Shown: positions 27,296 to 36,426 of the stretch, one piece after another
Layout: every line of letters starts with the position of its first letter
Numbering within the stretch: the first letter of the stretch is position 1
Source of the DNA: Megasphaera sp.
Lineage (GTDB): Bacteria > Bacillota > Negativicutes > Veillonellales > Megasphaeraceae
Reading direction: 5' to 3'
DNA: 38,903 bases
NCBI GenBank assembly: GCA_022649055.1
Contig: JALCNL010000011.1
Location: 1 to 38,903, forward strand
The notes under the pieces: model-generated
What the model was told of the DNA's origin: nothing
What the model saw: only the letters and a program-made list of their open reading frames with translations
The model's database searches: none
Translations under genes and position numbers: made by a program

Positions 27296-28248
27296 AGAGC
27301 CTTCAAGAGTTCCTTCACAAGATGCTTTTTCGCATCCAATAAATTCATATTAATCGTGCAGCCGGCAGCCCGTATATGCCCACCACCGCCAAATACCGCT
27401 GCAATGGAATTTACATCCACACTTTTCGAACGTAAACTGACCCGAGACTCTTTATCTTTGATATATTTAATCGTAAAGGCTACTTCTGTTCCCTTAACTG
27501 AGCGGGCATAATCAATATATCCGCCCGTATGTTCACCTGTAAACTTTAACAATTCTGTATCGAAAGTAATCCCGGAAATACGATTATTCGCAAATAATTC
27601 AATATGTTTCAATACTTCAGAAATAGCACGCAATTTAACCAATGAGCGTTCTTCTAAATGTTCTGAAATATGATTAGGCTTTGCCCCGGCATCCAAAAGA
27701 TCCGCTGCCATCCGGAGTGTATGTCCTGTTGTATTGCTGAATTTAAAGAAACCACAATCTGTAGCAATCGCTAAATATAAAGCATTTGCCATAGAATCCG
27801 TAATCAAAACATCCCAGCGCTGAAATAAATCTGTTAATATTTCTCCTGTTGCAGCAAAATCAGCCCGAATATATTCATAATCAGCAAAATGCTCATTGGA
27901 AATATGATGATCGATATTCAATACATTTCCCTTGATACATTGCGCAGCAGAACCAATCCTTTCCACTGCGGTAGCATCAAGAATAACGGTCAACCATGAA
28001 TCATCGGTTACAACAGTTTCCGGTTTAACGATTTGATCCACACCTTGCAAAAAGAGAAACTTATCTTCTATAGTATCATCAATAGCAATAATGACTTTTT
28101 TCCCCAAAAGTGCCAGCCATTCACGCAAAGCAACTAATGATCCAATCGCATCTCCATCTGGATTGACATGTGCCGTTAGCATAACATTATCATAGTGCTC
28201 CAGAAGAGATTTAATTCCTTCAGATGAGATTTCCATATAGTCCGTCAA
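27292..28248 (-). CDS. nrnA: Bifunctional oligoribonuclease/pAp phosphatase
   Basis: A 318-aa DHH phosphoesterase. Metal motifs are AHVNPDGDAIGS, ILDATAVERIG and NIDHHISN (DHH), with the DHHA1 domain GGGGHIRAAG near the end. NrnA removes short RNA oligonucleotides and 3'-phosphoadenosine 5'-phosphate. The start is the TTG at 28248, overlapping the rbfA stop (TTGA). An ATG at 28236 is a possible alternative. It is coupled to truB downstream. Confidence 0.94.
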   Translation of the reverse strand: MTDYMEISSEGIKSLLEHYDNVMLTAHVNPDGDAIGSLVALREWLALLGKKVIIAIDDTIEDKFLFLQGVDQIVKPETVVTDDSWLTVILDATAVERIGSAAQCIKGNVLNIDHHISNEHFADYEYIRADFAATGEILTDLFQRWDVLITDSMANALYLAIATDCGFFKFSNTTGHTLRMAADLLDAGAKPNHISEHLEERSLVKLRAISEVLKHIELFANNRISGITFDTELLKFTGEHTGGYIDYARSVKGTEVAFTIKYIKDKESRVSLRSKSVDVNSIAAVFGGGGHIRAAGCTINMNLLDAKKHLVKELLKAL

Positions 28249-28592
28249 TCCTTCTTTTCTATATCTTTCAAAATTTTATCGATTTTTATGCCATAATCCA
28301 AAGATTGATCTTCTTTAAATTGAATTTCTGGCGAATAACGGATTTTTAACCGCTTTCCTACTTCGGAACGAATATATCCATTCGCACTTTTTAAAGCCGT
28401 TAACGTATCTTTTTTCTGCTTTTCATCACCAAACAAACTTACATAAACCGTAGCTTCCCGTAAATCCCCCGTAATTTTGGCATCTGTAACAGTAACGAAC
28501 CCTATCCGCGGATCCTTTAATTCCTTAAGGAGTATATTAGAGACTTCTTGCTTGATAAACTCTTGGATTTTTCGTACTCGCATTTCTCCCAT
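28245..28592 (-). CDS. rbfA: Ribosome-binding factor A
   Basis: A 115-aa RbfA, a KH-like 30S maturation factor. Visible features are the N-terminal helix (VRKIQEFIKQEVSNILLKELKDPRIGFVTVT) and ATVYVSLFG, RSEVGKRLKIRYSPEIQF and the C-terminal DYGIKIDKIL. It helps process 16S rRNA 5' ends and is important in the cold. It starts 17 nt after infB. Confidence 0.97.
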   Translation of the reverse strand: MGEMRVRKIQEFIKQEVSNILLKELKDPRIGFVTVTDAKITGDLREATVYVSLFGDEKQKKDTLTALKSANGYIRSEVGKRLKIRYSPEIQFKEDQSLDYGIKIDKILKDIEKKD

Positions 28593-28609
28593 AATTGCTT
28601 TTCCTCACT

Positions 28610-31246
28610 TTATTCCGTCTCAACTTCAACCATAATATACGCTTCCATTTCATCGCCTTCTTTAACATCGCGATACCCTTCGAGCGTTATACCACATTCA
28701 TAGCCTTCCTGAACTTCTTTAACATCGTCCTTGAAACGGCGAAGAGAATCTACCTCCCCTTCATGAACCACGATTCCATTGCGAATCAAACGTATTTTTG
28801 CACTGCTGGACATTTTACCTTCCGTTACGTAAGAACCAGCAACAATGACCTTCGGTGTGGTAATAACTTTTCTTACTTGAGCACGTCCCAGCACCTTTTC
28901 TTCCATTTTCTTTTCGAGCATCCCTTTCATAGCCGCTTCTACATCATTAATGGCATCATAAATAACCCGATAGGTACGCAAATCTACATGCTCATGTTCA
29001 GCCATCTTACGCGCCGCCGCATCCGGTCGAACATTAAACCCTATAATGAGAGCATTGGAAGCCGAAGCCAGCATAACATCCGATTCAGTAATAGCTCCTA
29101 CACCGGCATGGACAATCGTAATCCGTACTTCTTCACTCTTAATGCCTTCTAATGATTGGCTTAGAGCTTCCACCGATCCTTGCACGTCCCCTTTAACAAT
29201 AAGGGAAAGTTCTTTTAATTCTCCCTGCTGTATCTGATTAAATAAATCATCCAGCGTAACCTTCTGATGCTGATGCAGTTCAGATGTACGTTTCTTTTCC
29301 ATACGTTTTTCCGCTACAGAGCGTGCCGTTTTTTCATCGACTACGTTTAAGATATCCCCTGCTTCAGGAACATCATTGAGGCCGAGAATCTCAACAGGTA
29401 TAGATGGTTCCGCCTTCTTCATGCGTTCTCCCCGTTCATTGGTCATGGCGCGGACATTCCCGTAACACGTACCAACGATAACCGTATCCCCCACATGAAG
29501 TGTTCCCTTTTGAATGAGGACTGACGCCATAGAACCGCGGCCTTTATCAAGTTTAGCTTCAATAACAACACCTTGTGCTGGTCGATTGGGATTTGCTTTT
29601 AAATCCAATACTTCAGCAAGAACAAGAATATTTTCCAGCAGTTCATCCAAACCTATTTTTTTATGTGCAGAAACGGGTACCATGATAGTATCCCCGCCCC
29701 ACTCTTCTCCAACTAGACCATATTCCGTTAATTGCTGCATAACCTGCGAAGGATTGGCCCCTTCCTTATCAATTTTATTGATAGCTACAATAACAGGGAC
29801 ACCCGCCGACTTAGCATGATTAATAGATTCAATCGTCTGCGGCATAACGCCATCATCCGCTGCAACAACAAGAACAGCAATGTCTGTAACCTGCGCCCCA
29901 CGAGCACGCATAGCGGTAAACGCTTCATGCCCCGGCGTATCCATAAATACAATTTTTTTGCCATTATAACGAACCTGATATGCGCCGATATGCTGTGTAA
30001 TGCCCCCGGCTTCATGGCTGGTTACATTGGTTTGGCGGATGGCATCGAGAAGACTGGTCTTACCATGATCGACATGCCCCATAATAGTAACAACAGGAGG
30101 ACGAAGCTTCAATGACTCGGGCGGATCAATAATTTCCTCGATTTCCGTAGGATCTTCAGGCGGTGCCGCTTTCGTTACGGAAACATTAAATTCATCAGCA
30201 ATAAGGCTTGCCGTGTCATAATCAATTTCTTGATTGATTGTTGCCATAATGCCGCCTAACAAAAGTTTTTTAATAACCTCACCGACTTCACGATCCAGCT
30301 TTTCCGCAAAATCTTTAACAGTAATGCTGTCACCTATTTCAAGAGTGGTGGGATATTTCTTTTTTTTCATTGTTTCTGCGTTCATAGTAAACCCTTCGCG
30401 CTGGCCATGCTGTATGCTTCTATGGCCTTTATTCTTATTTTTGTTTTTATTTAAAACGTTGGATAACAATGTATGGGGTCTATTGATGTTTTTGGAGTTT
30501 GATGTATTTTTTTTATTGTCATGGCCTGTTGCCTGGGTATGTTTATTGTTTTTATCGTGGTGATTATTGTGTGCATCGTTATTTTGCTGAGGGCGGGCAA
30601 AATATTTTGTGCGTTTATTACTTCCCTGCTTAGCGGCCTGACCATTGCCTTGTTGTCTGGAAGGTTGGCTGTTGCCTTCCCGGTGCTGACTGTTTTGACT
30701 GTTCGTAGTCTGCCCGTTACGAGTATCGGGGTGCTGCTTTCCTCTATTGTCATTTTTTTGAGTACCCTGACTGTTCTGACGCTGACCACCTGAATTGGTA
30801 AATTTTCCATCGCGGTGCTGTTGATTTTGCGAATTAGAGAATTTCTTTTTATTATCCCGGTTGTCATGATCCCGTGTCGATCCGGTAGATATTCTGGACT
30901 TTTTCTGTTGTATACCGCTTTTAACGGTTGTTTCTAAATGCGAAGAATGGCTGGAATGCTGCCGTTCGCCTTGATCGTTTCCTTCCCGCCGCGGTACGTT
31001 TCCTTTATTAGTAGTCTGTTGAGCCGCATTATTATATGTGTTTTTAGTATGTTTTGGAACTGCCGCCCGTACCGTTTCCCTTTGTTCCTGCTTTTTAGGT
31101 GCAAAAGTCCTCTTCAATATGGCTTTTGCATGATCATCAACACCGCTGAAGTTACCAACCTTAATATTATTATCCTGCAGTGTTTTGATGACGGTTTTGG
31201 TTTCTACACCTAATTCCCGTGCTACTTCAAATACTCGTTTCGTCAT
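28610..31246 (-). CDS. infB: Translation initiation factor IF-2
   Basis: An 878-aa IF-2. It is a GTPase that positions initiator tRNA on the ribosome. The N-domain (1-50) starts [20 protein letters not shown] long low-complexity linker follows (about 50-290), unusually rich in Asn, Gln, His, Lys and Ser. The second N-domain is about 297-355, and the GTPase domain has G1 GHVDHGKT (390-397), DTPGHEAF and NKID. The remaining three domains end with [25 protein letters not shown] methionine at about 288 (MNAETMKK) could serve as a shorter-form start. GGGGG precedes the ATG. Confidence 0.97.
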   Translation of the reverse strand: MTKRVFEVARELGVETKTVIKTLQDNNIKVGNFSGVDDHAKAILKRTFAPKKQEQRETVRAAVPKHTKNTYNNAAQQTTNKGNVPRREGNDQGERQHSSHSSHLETTVKSGIQQKKSRISTGSTRDHDNRDNKKKFSNSQNQQHRDGKFTNSGGQRQNSQGTQKNDNRGKQHPDTRNGQTTNSQNSQHREGNSQPSRQQGNGQAAKQGSNKRTKYFARPQQNNDAHNNHHDKNNKHTQATGHDNKKNTSNSKNINRPHTLLSNVLNKNKNKNKGHRSIQHGQREGFTMNAETMKKKKYPTTLEIGDSITVKDFAEKLDREVGEVIKKLLLGGIMATINQEIDYDTASLIADEFNVSVTKAAPPEDPTEIEEIIDPPESLKLRPPVVTIMGHVDHGKTSLLDAIRQTNVTSHEAGGITQHIGAYQVRYNGKKIVFMDTPGHEAFTAMRARGAQVTDIAVLVVAADDGVMPQTIESINHAKSAGVPVIVAINKIDKEGANPSQVMQQLTEYGLVGEEWGGDTIMVPVSAHKKIGLDELLENILVLAEVLDLKANPNRPAQGVVIEAKLDKGRGSMASVLIQKGTLHVGDTVIVGTCYGNVRAMTNERGERMKKAEPSIPVEILGLNDVPEAGDILNVVDEKTARSVAEKRMEKKRTSELHQHQKVTLDDLFNQIQQGELKELSLIVKGDVQGSVEALSQSLEGIKSEEVRITIVHAGVGAITESDVMLASASNALIIGFNVRPDAAARKMAEHEHVDLRTYRVIYDAINDVEAAMKGMLEKKMEEKVLGRAQVRKVITTPKVIVAGSYVTEGKMSSSAKIRLIRNGIVVHEGEVDSLRRFKDDVKEVQEGYECGITLEGYRDVKEGDEMEAYIMVEVETE

Positions 31247-31263
31247 CTAGTTACCCCCTTATG

Positions 31264-31578
31264 TTACTCCATCGTTTTTAACACTTTATCTATGGCCTCG
31301 GCAAATCCCGCATCAGTTAAAAGGACAACTACATGCCTTTCCTTTCCTATTGATCTGCCCAATTGTTCTTTCGTAAATATATCAACAACAGTTATTTTCT
31401 TTTGTTCCGACAAATACCGATATTTTTTAACATTATCTGAACCACCGTCCGATGCCAAAAACAAAAGAGGAACTGTATGATGTTTTAAATACTTTTGTGC
31501 AGCAAAATCTCCACAAACTAATCTGCGAGATCGATATGCTAACCCTAAAAAACTTAAAATCTGTTCTTTTTGTGTCAT
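31264..31578 (-). CDS. L7Ae-family RNA-binding protein YlxQ
   Basis: A 104-aa protein of the L7Ae/L30e fold (FLGLAYRSRRLVCGDFAAQKYLK; VPLLFLASDGGSDNVKKY). Members bind kink-turn RNAs, and this position, between rnpM and infB, is conserved in Firmicutes. It overlaps the rnpM stop by 4 nt. Confidence 0.9.
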   Translation of the reverse strand: MTQKEQILSFLGLAYRSRRLVCGDFAAQKYLKHHTVPLLFLASDGGSDNVKKYRYLSEQKKITVVDIFTKEQLGRSIGKERHVVVLLTDAGFAEAIDKVLKTME

Positions 31579-31835
31579 AATAATTCCTGTTTCAACGTTT
31601 CATAAATTTCATCAGAGACCTTTGTCTTAAGAGAACGTTCCAAGCGATGTTCCTTATACGCTTTTTCCAAACATTCACTTGCTGCGCAGATATATGCACC
31701 ACGACCAGATTTTTTCCCTGTCTTGTCAATTTCCACATTGCCTTCCGGTGTAAGAACAATACGAATCATTTCTTTTTTATTTTTCGGTTCCTGACAGCCT
31801 ACACAAATGCGCAAAGGTACCTTTTTTTTCTTCAT
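31575..31835 (-). CDS. rnpM: YlxR/RnpM RNA-binding protein
   Basis: An 86-aa DUF448 protein. RICVGCQEPKNKKEMIRIV (8-26) is the conserved part, followed by GRGAYIC and the tail. RnpM has been described as an RNase P-interacting modulator in B. subtilis. It begins 10 nt after nusA. Confidence 0.92.
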   Translation of the reverse strand: MKKKKVPLRICVGCQEPKNKKEMIRIVLTPEGNVEIDKTGKKSGRGAYICAASECLEKAYKEHRLERSLKTKVSDEIYETLKQELL

Positions 31836-31845
31836 GGCTCTTCTC

Positions 31846-32991
31846 CTATGATTTCATATTTTCTTCAGCCAATTCTGCTGGAACCACAGCTTCTCCCATT
31901 ATATCCAAATCATCAATTACATCTTTAGTTCCTGTTTCATTATTTGCAGATGCTAACTGCCCTGCCTGCGTCTCACTTTTGATATCTATTTTCCAATTAG
32001 TCAGTTTTGCTGCCAACCGGGCATTCTGCCCGGCCTTTCCGATAGCCAGGGATAGCTGATAGTCGGGAACAACAACACTGGAAGATTTATCATTTTCATC
32101 TACTGTCACAGAAATAACTTGTGCCGGACTCAGTGCATTCGCAATATAAACCGCGGGGTCTTCGTCCCATTTTACAATATCTATTTTTTCATTTTGCAAT
32201 TCCGTTACAATATTCTGCACGCGCATCCCTTTTTGGCCTACACAAGCACCTACAGAATCAACGTTCTCATCACGGGAATAAACAGCAATTTTCGACCGGC
32301 GCCCCGGTTCACGGGCAACCGATTTCAATTCTACGACACCATCATATATTTCAGGTACTTCTAATTCAAACAATCGTTTTAAAAGTCCAGGATGGGTGCG
32401 GGATAAAAGAATCTGTGCTCCCTTAGTGGTTTTACGAACTTCTACAACATAGCATTTGATTCGTTGTCCTACCGTATACGTCTCTGTCGGAATTTGTTCA
32501 GAAACAGGAAGCACGGCTTCCGCCTTCCCCAAATCAATATAAATGTTTTTCTGTTCGATGCGTTGAATAATACCGGTTATGATATCATCCGTACGATTGG
32601 AAAATTCATCATAAACAATACTGCGTTCTGCTTCGCGCAAGCGCTGGATCATGACCTGTTTAGCTGCTTGAGCAGCAATCCGGCCAAAATTTTTCGGTGT
32701 TACATCCACATTGACAACATCATCTATATCATATCCATTATCAATATTACGGGCCAATTGCAATGAAATCTGGTTTTCCTTATCTTCCACAGTTTCCACG
32801 ACCGTCTTAGGTGCCATGATACGATAATCACCGGTATTGCGATTTAATGTAACAACAGCATTGCCGTTAGCTCCGGGTTCCTTTTTATACGCCGTAATTA
32901 AGACAGCTTCCAGCGAATCATAAATAACATCCGGAGATACATTTTTTTCTTTAGACAAATATTCAATGGCACTTAGTAACTCTTTATTCAC
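31846..32991 (-). CDS. nusA: Transcription termination/antitermination protein NusA
   Basis: A 381-aa NusA without the C-terminal acidic repeats of E. coli, as usual in Firmicutes. Domains: N-terminal RNA-polymerase-binding domain (MNKELLSAIEYLSKEKNV), S1 domain (ITGIIQRIEQKNIYIDLGKAEAVLP), KH1 (GRRSKIAVYSRDENVDSVGACVG) and KH2 (LSLAIGKAGQNARLAAKL). It pauses and terminates or antiterminates transcription. The GTG at 32991 is 7 nt after GGAGGT. A TTG 15 nt upstream is inside that ribosome site and therefore unlikely. Second gene of the operon. Confidence 0.97.
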   Translation of the reverse strand: MNKELLSAIEYLSKEKNVSPDVIYDSLEAVLITAYKKEPGANGNAVVTLNRNTGDYRIMAPKTVVETVEDKENQISLQLARNIDNGYDIDDVVNVDVTPKNFGRIAAQAAKQVMIQRLREAERSIVYDEFSNRTDDIITGIIQRIEQKNIYIDLGKAEAVLPVSEQIPTETYTVGQRIKCYVVEVRKTTKGAQILLSRTHPGLLKRLFELEVPEIYDGVVELKSVAREPGRRSKIAVYSRDENVDSVGACVGQKGMRVQNIVTELQNEKIDIVKWDEDPAVYIANALSPAQVISVTVDENDKSSSVVVPDYQLSLAIGKAGQNARLAAKLTNWKIDIKSETQAGQLASANNETGTKDVIDDLDIMGEAVVPAELAEENMKS

Positions 32992-33006
32992 GTTAATAAC
33001 CTCCAA

Positions 33007-33468
33007 CTAAAAATCAATATGCAGCCGTATTTGAGAAATCTCTTCAGTATTCAATATTTCTTCTATTCCGTCCACACGTACTATAAGTGTTCCATTATCC
33101 TGCTTTTTACCAAGTTCCGCAACAAGAAGCTTAGTATTTTTATGCGCCTTAAAAAAATGAATGTCTACCATGCACCCTTCATAACGAATAAAATCCGAAT
33201 CTTTTTTAAGGATGCGATCCAATCCAGGAGAAGAGACCTCTAACAGATAATTATCAATGATAGGATCTTTTATATCAAGTATTTTGCTGAGTTTTTCACT
33301 AACAAACTGGCAGTCTTCCAAATCAATTCCGCCTTCTTTATCTAAAAACACTCGCAGATACCAGTTCTTTTCGCGCACATACTCCACATCAACCAACTCT
33401 AATGGTGTGCCTGCAATAATCCGTTCTACTTCTTCCGTTACAATTTTTTCGATTTCTTCCCGCTTCAT
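33007..33468 (-). CDS. rimP: Ribosome maturation factor RimP
   Basis: A 153-aa RimP, needed for 30S assembly. Typical parts: LELVDVEYVREKNWYLRVFLDKEGGIDLEDC, YLLEVSSPGLDRIL and the C-terminal SH3-like domain. It is the first gene of the operon, with AGGGTG before the ATG. Confidence 0.96.
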   Translation of the reverse strand: MKREEIEKIVTEEVERIIAGTPLELVDVEYVREKNWYLRVFLDKEGGIDLEDCQFVSEKLSKILDIKDPIIDNYLLEVSSPGLDRILKKDSDFIRYEGCMVDIHFFKAHKNTKLLVAELGKKQDNGTLIVRVDGIEEILNTEEISQIRLHIDF

Positions 33469-33506
33469 TTTGTCACCCTGTACTTTCTAAATAGTGTGGG
33501 TAAAAG

Positions 33507-33534
33507 TTGAGAGTGGGTTTACACCCACTCTCAA
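33507..33534 (-). terminator. Leader hairpin of the rimP-nusA operon (possible attenuator)
   Basis: A 12-bp perfect stem TTGAGAGTGGGT/ACCCACTCTCAA with a 4-nt loop. On the minus strand it is followed by CTTTTACCC. It is downstream of the operon promoter, about 15 nt after the predicted start of transcription, and 39 nt upstream of rimP. It can act as terminator for upstream readthrough and as a leader attenuator. Confidence 0.6.
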
Positions 33535-33555
33535 AAAAATAACTTAATTACTTTT

Positions 33556-33584
33556 AGTATATCACTATCATACCCATCTGACAA
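33556..33584 (-). promoter_or_regulatory. Promoter of the rimP-nusA-infB operon
   Basis: TTGTCA (33584-33579), a 17-nt spacer and TATACT (33561-33556) on the minus strand, about 88 nt upstream of rimP. It lies just after the stop codon of the preceding unknown gene. Confidence 0.75.
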
Positions 33585-33607
33585 CAGTGAAAAGCCTTTA
33601 AATCAGC

Positions 33608-34285
33608 TCAGCTCTCTGCTAGTATACCATCTAAAACAGACGTAAGATGTTGACCAAGAGAAACTTCCAATTTTTTTAAATCATGTCCATCAAAATCATG
33701 AACTAGATTAGGAAAATTATGAACTCGCTGTTCCGCAAAAAAATCATCTCGCAGAATATTATACATAACAGATAAACCACTTCGTGTTTCTTTTTGATAA
33801 TAAGAAACAATCATGTACGAACCATTAATAATCCGTACTGCCTGAGAAGGCTCTATTAACCGCTTAAAGCCTTTATATTCTTTTGGAAGGAGTTCCTCCC
33901 AATTAACGGCAGCTATTCCCTTATTTTTAAAAATAACGGTAAAATTAGCCGATCGGTTCACATAATAGCATTGAATCAACTGAGGAAGACGTTTTTCTAC
34001 CATATGTGTAAATACATCAAAATCTCCCGTAATAAATTCAATAAGAGCAAATTCCAGCATGCAAATATCAGTACGTACCGCATATTCTTCCGAAACCGGA
34101 TTGAAAGTTGCACGTACGGACCACCCATTGCGGGAATCTTGATAAGAAAAAATAATAAATTCCTTATCGTGTCCATCTTCCGTTATCATTCTAAATTCTT
34201 CTGTCAATTTAAAATCTCCCACACGGAGTGGGAGAACGGAAGTTATATTCCATTGTCGTATACGTTCAGTCAATACATTATCCAT
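33608..34285 (-). CDS. Conserved-looking protein of unknown function
   Basis: A 225-aa soluble protein, no signal peptide or membrane span, rich in aromatic and charged residues. I do not recognise the family. Repeated beta-like segments (FKLTEEFRMITEDGHDKEFIIFSYQD; GWSVRATFNPVSEEYAVRTD; ANFTVIFKNKGIAAVNW; MIVSYYQKETRSGLSVMYNILRDDFF) suggest an alpha/beta or double-barrel fold. The ATG at 34285 starts 10 nt after the tRNA-Leu 3' end. A longer frame upstream translates the tRNA itself and is not credible. No clear ribosome site. Confidence 0.65.
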   Translation of the reverse strand: MDNVLTERIRQWNITSVLPLRVGDFKLTEEFRMITEDGHDKEFIIFSYQDSRNGWSVRATFNPVSEEYAVRTDICMLEFALIEFITGDFDVFTHMVEKRLPQLIQCYYVNRSANFTVIFKNKGIAAVNWEELLPKEYKGFKRLIEPSQAVRIINGSYMIVSYYQKETRSGLSVMYNILRDDFFAEQRVHNFPNLVHDFDGHDLKKLEVSLGQHLTSVLDGILAES

Positions 34286-34295
34286 AGTAAAATAG

Positions 34296-34381
34296 TGGTG
34301 CGGTTGGTGGGACTTGAACCCACACGATCGAAAGATCACTGCCACCTGAAGACAGCGCGTCTGCCATTCCGCCACAACCGC
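34296..34381 (-). tRNA. tRNA-Leu (anticodon CAG)
   Basis: An 86-nt class II tRNA reading on the minus strand. The acceptor arm GCGGTTG pairs with CAACCGC, discriminator A, CCA encoded. The anticodon stem is CTGTC/GGCAG with loop TTCAGGT, giving CAG, decoding CUG. The long variable arm (GATC/GATC) and T-arm GTGGG-TTCAAGT-CCCAC are clear. It lies 8 nt after the lytic transglycosylase stop. Likely cut out of a longer operon transcript. Confidence 0.97.
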
Positions 34382-34389
34382 ATAATGAA

Positions 34390-34968
34390 CTAAAAATCAT
34401 ATAATTTCTTGTACTGCTCTTCATTTTGCAATACCACTTTAACATATTCTCTAGTTTCTGAAAAGGGTATTTTTTCAATTTCCGAAAAATCTTTTTTCCA
34501 TCCATACTTGCTTATCCAACTGTCGACATGGCCTCGCCCAGCATTATACGCTGCCAATGCTAATACTTGATTGCCGTCAAATTCCCTCAGCAAATATGCC
34601 AAATACCATGTACCCATTTTAACATTAGTCCGTACATCTCTGAGTTTATCGGGGGTAAAATTCTTCATTCCCATCTGTTCTGCAATCCATATGCCGGTTT
34701 CTGGCATAATCTGCATCAAACCGTTAGCTCCCCGCTTAGAAGAGGCATCTTCCTTGAACTTGCTTTCTGCCAGAATAACCGCCGCCACTAAAGCAGGTTG
34801 TACATGATTTTCATAGGAATAATACCGAACCATATAATCATATTGCAAAGGATATGCTATTTCTCTCATCAACGCATCTTTCCATGTGTAAAAATACCCG
34901 CAGGAGAAACAAACTAGCAGTATCGCTACGACAATTGTTCGTTTATTATTCCGTTTCTGCCTCAACAT
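34390..34968 (-). CDS. Lytic transglycosylase (Slt-type, GH23)
   Basis: A 192-aa protein with an N-terminal membrane anchor (about 11-27, TIVVAILLVCFSCGYFY) and an Slt-type catalytic domain outside. The catalytic glutamate is Glu68 in AVILAESKF, followed by KRGANGLMQIMPET and LALAAYNAGRGHVDSW. It cleaves peptidoglycan glycan strands to 1,6-anhydro products. The chosen ATG at 34968 is preceded by GGGAGGG and overlaps coaE by 23 nt. A longer upstream frame is out-of-frame coaE sequence. Confidence 0.92.
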   Translation of the reverse strand: MLRQKRNNKRTIVVAILLVCFSCGYFYTWKDALMREIAYPLQYDYMVRYYSYENHVQPALVAAVILAESKFKEDASSKRGANGLMQIMPETGIWIAEQMGMKNFTPDKLRDVRTNVKMGTWYLAYLLREFDGNQVLALAAYNAGRGHVDSWISKYGWKKDFSEIEKIPFSETREYVKVVLQNEEQYKKLYDF

Positions 34969-35584
34969 TCCCTCCCCCAAGGTTACCCCTGGATAACAGT
35001 AAATTCCATTGTATCCGCACTTGTTCCTCTGTATATTCCAGTGAACCCGTGTTGTCGATGATAACTTGAGCCAATGACTTTTTTTCATCTATAGGAAGTT
35101 GAGCATGGATGCGCGCCGATGCTTCATCTGCAGTATAATTATTCCGGTCCATCAAGCGTTGTAACTGTGTTACCGGATCTACATATACCAACCATACCTC
35201 ATCAACGTACAGATAGTATTTTAACTCAAAAAGAAGCGGCATGTCAAGGAAAACTATCTTTGCTTTTTTATTTTTTTGCAATCTTTTTATTTCTATATCG
35301 ATTTTTTCATGAATTAACGGATGTAAAATAGACTCCAACCTTTTTTTTTGTTCTACATCATTAAAAACTATACTCCCTATATATGCCCGATTCATCGTAC
35401 CATCAGACAAAACAGCCTGCGGACCAAAAATCGATGCCACCGCTTGTAATCCGAAAGAATTTGGGGTTACGACAGCTTTAGCCAATTCATCACAATCAAT
35501 AATATATGCACCATAATTTCTCAATATATTGATAACTGTACTTTTTCCTGAAGCAATACCACCAGATACGCCTATAATATACAT
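34946..35584 (-). CDS. coaE: Dephospho-CoA kinase
   Basis: A 212-aa CoaE, which phosphorylates dephospho-CoA as the last step of CoA synthesis. The P-loop GVSGGIASGKSTV is at about 5-17, followed by IIDCDELAKAVV and LDMPLLFE. The chosen start, ATG at 35584, has GGAGG 4 nt upstream. A longer frame to 35701 is out-of-frame mutM sequence. It starts 8 nt after the mutM stop. Confidence 0.96.
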   Translation of the reverse strand: MYIIGVSGGIASGKSTVINILRNYGAYIIDCDELAKAVVTPNSFGLQAVASIFGPQAVLSDGTMNRAYIGSIVFNDVEQKKRLESILHPLIHEKIDIEIKRLQKNKKAKIVFLDMPLLFELKYYLYVDEVWLVYVDPVTQLQRLMDRNNYTADEASARIHAQLPIDEKKSLAQVIIDNTGSLEYTEEQVRIQWNLLLSRGNLGGGNVEAETE

Positions 35585-35592
35585 TATTCCTC

Positions 35593-36417
35593 CTACTTCT
35601 GGCACTGCGGGCAATAATGGGTTCCCCTTCCGGCTACTTTTATATATACAATTTCCGTTCCACAAACAGGGCACGGACGTCCCTCTCTGCCATAAACACA
35701 AAGATTATGCTGATTTTTCCCTTCTTTTCCACTTCCGTTGATAAAGTCGCGAATTGTCGTTCCACCGTACATGATTCCTTCTTCTAAAACACGGACGATA
35801 GCATCATGTAATCGTACAGTCGTTTTGTTACCAATACGATTACAACGGCGCAGGGGGATTATCTGAGCTGCAAATAAGGCTTCATCAACATAAATATTGC
35901 CCAATCCGGCGACGTTTGTTTGATCTAGTAAAAAACTTTTAATCGTCCGCGTATTATTTTTCAGCTTTTGCCTTAAATACGCCGCAGTAAAATTGGGGCT
36001 TGTTCCGTCCGGTCCCAATGTGTCACAGCCTTTGACACCCGTCAAACCAACAGAAGGAATCAACCACAAACAGCCCAATGTCCGTACATCACCATATAGC
36101 ATCCGTCCTTGTGTCAATTGAAAAATAATGCGGCTGAAACGCGGCAGTACAGAAGAATTTTCCTCTTCATATGTAAGACGCCCAGTCATGCGAAGATGAA
36201 TCAGCAGAGATTGTGGTCCATCCATATGCAGAAATAGATATTTTCCCCGCCGTTCCACACTTTTTATTTTTTTGTTTTCAAGTGCTGCAGCAAATTGCTG
36301 CGGCGTTGCATTTTTAATAAGTCTCGGTAAAAAAATCTCTATTTTCTGTATTGATTTTCCGGGCAGATGATTTTGCAAATATCGTCGCACCGTTTCTACT
36401 TCCGGCAGTTCCGGCAT
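35593..36417 (-). CDS. mutM: Formamidopyrimidine-DNA glycosylase
   Basis: A 274-aa Fpg/MutM, a base-excision glycosylase/AP lyase for oxidised purines such as 8-oxoguanine. It has the catalytic N-terminus MPELPEVET (Pro2, Glu3), ERRGKYLF with the conserved Lys, DQTNVAGLGNIYVDEALF, and a C-terminal zinc finger CPVC...CPQC. It starts 9 nt after polA stop. Confidence 0.97.
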   Translation of the reverse strand: MPELPEVETVRRYLQNHLPGKSIQKIEIFLPRLIKNATPQQFAAALENKKIKSVERRGKYLFLHMDGPQSLLIHLRMTGRLTYEEENSSVLPRFSRIIFQLTQGRMLYGDVRTLGCLWLIPSVGLTGVKGCDTLGPDGTSPNFTAAYLRQKLKNNTRTIKSFLLDQTNVAGLGNIYVDEALFAAQIIPLRRCNRIGNKTTVRLHDAIVRVLEEGIMYGGTTIRDFINGSGKEGKNQHNLCVYGREGRPCPVCGTEIVYIKVAGRGTHYCPQCQK

Positions 36418-36426
36418 TTCATCCTC

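Noticed and set aside
30521-30793. 90-aa hydrophobic frame on the plus strand opposite infB
   Set aside because: It is the antisense reading of the Asn/Gln/His-rich IF-2 linker, with no ribosome site; an artefact of composition.
34286-34375. N-terminal extension of the unknown 225-aa protein (30 residues)
   Set aside because: It is the translation of the tRNA-Leu gene and not protein-coding.
34969-35088. Longer reading frame of the lytic transglycosylase
   Set aside because: It is out-of-frame coaE; the ATG at 34968 has a GGGAGGG site and precedes the membrane anchor.
35585-35701. Longer coaE reading frame
   Set aside because: It is out-of-frame mutM sequence without a ribosome site; the ATG at 35584 has GGAGG and precedes the P-loop.
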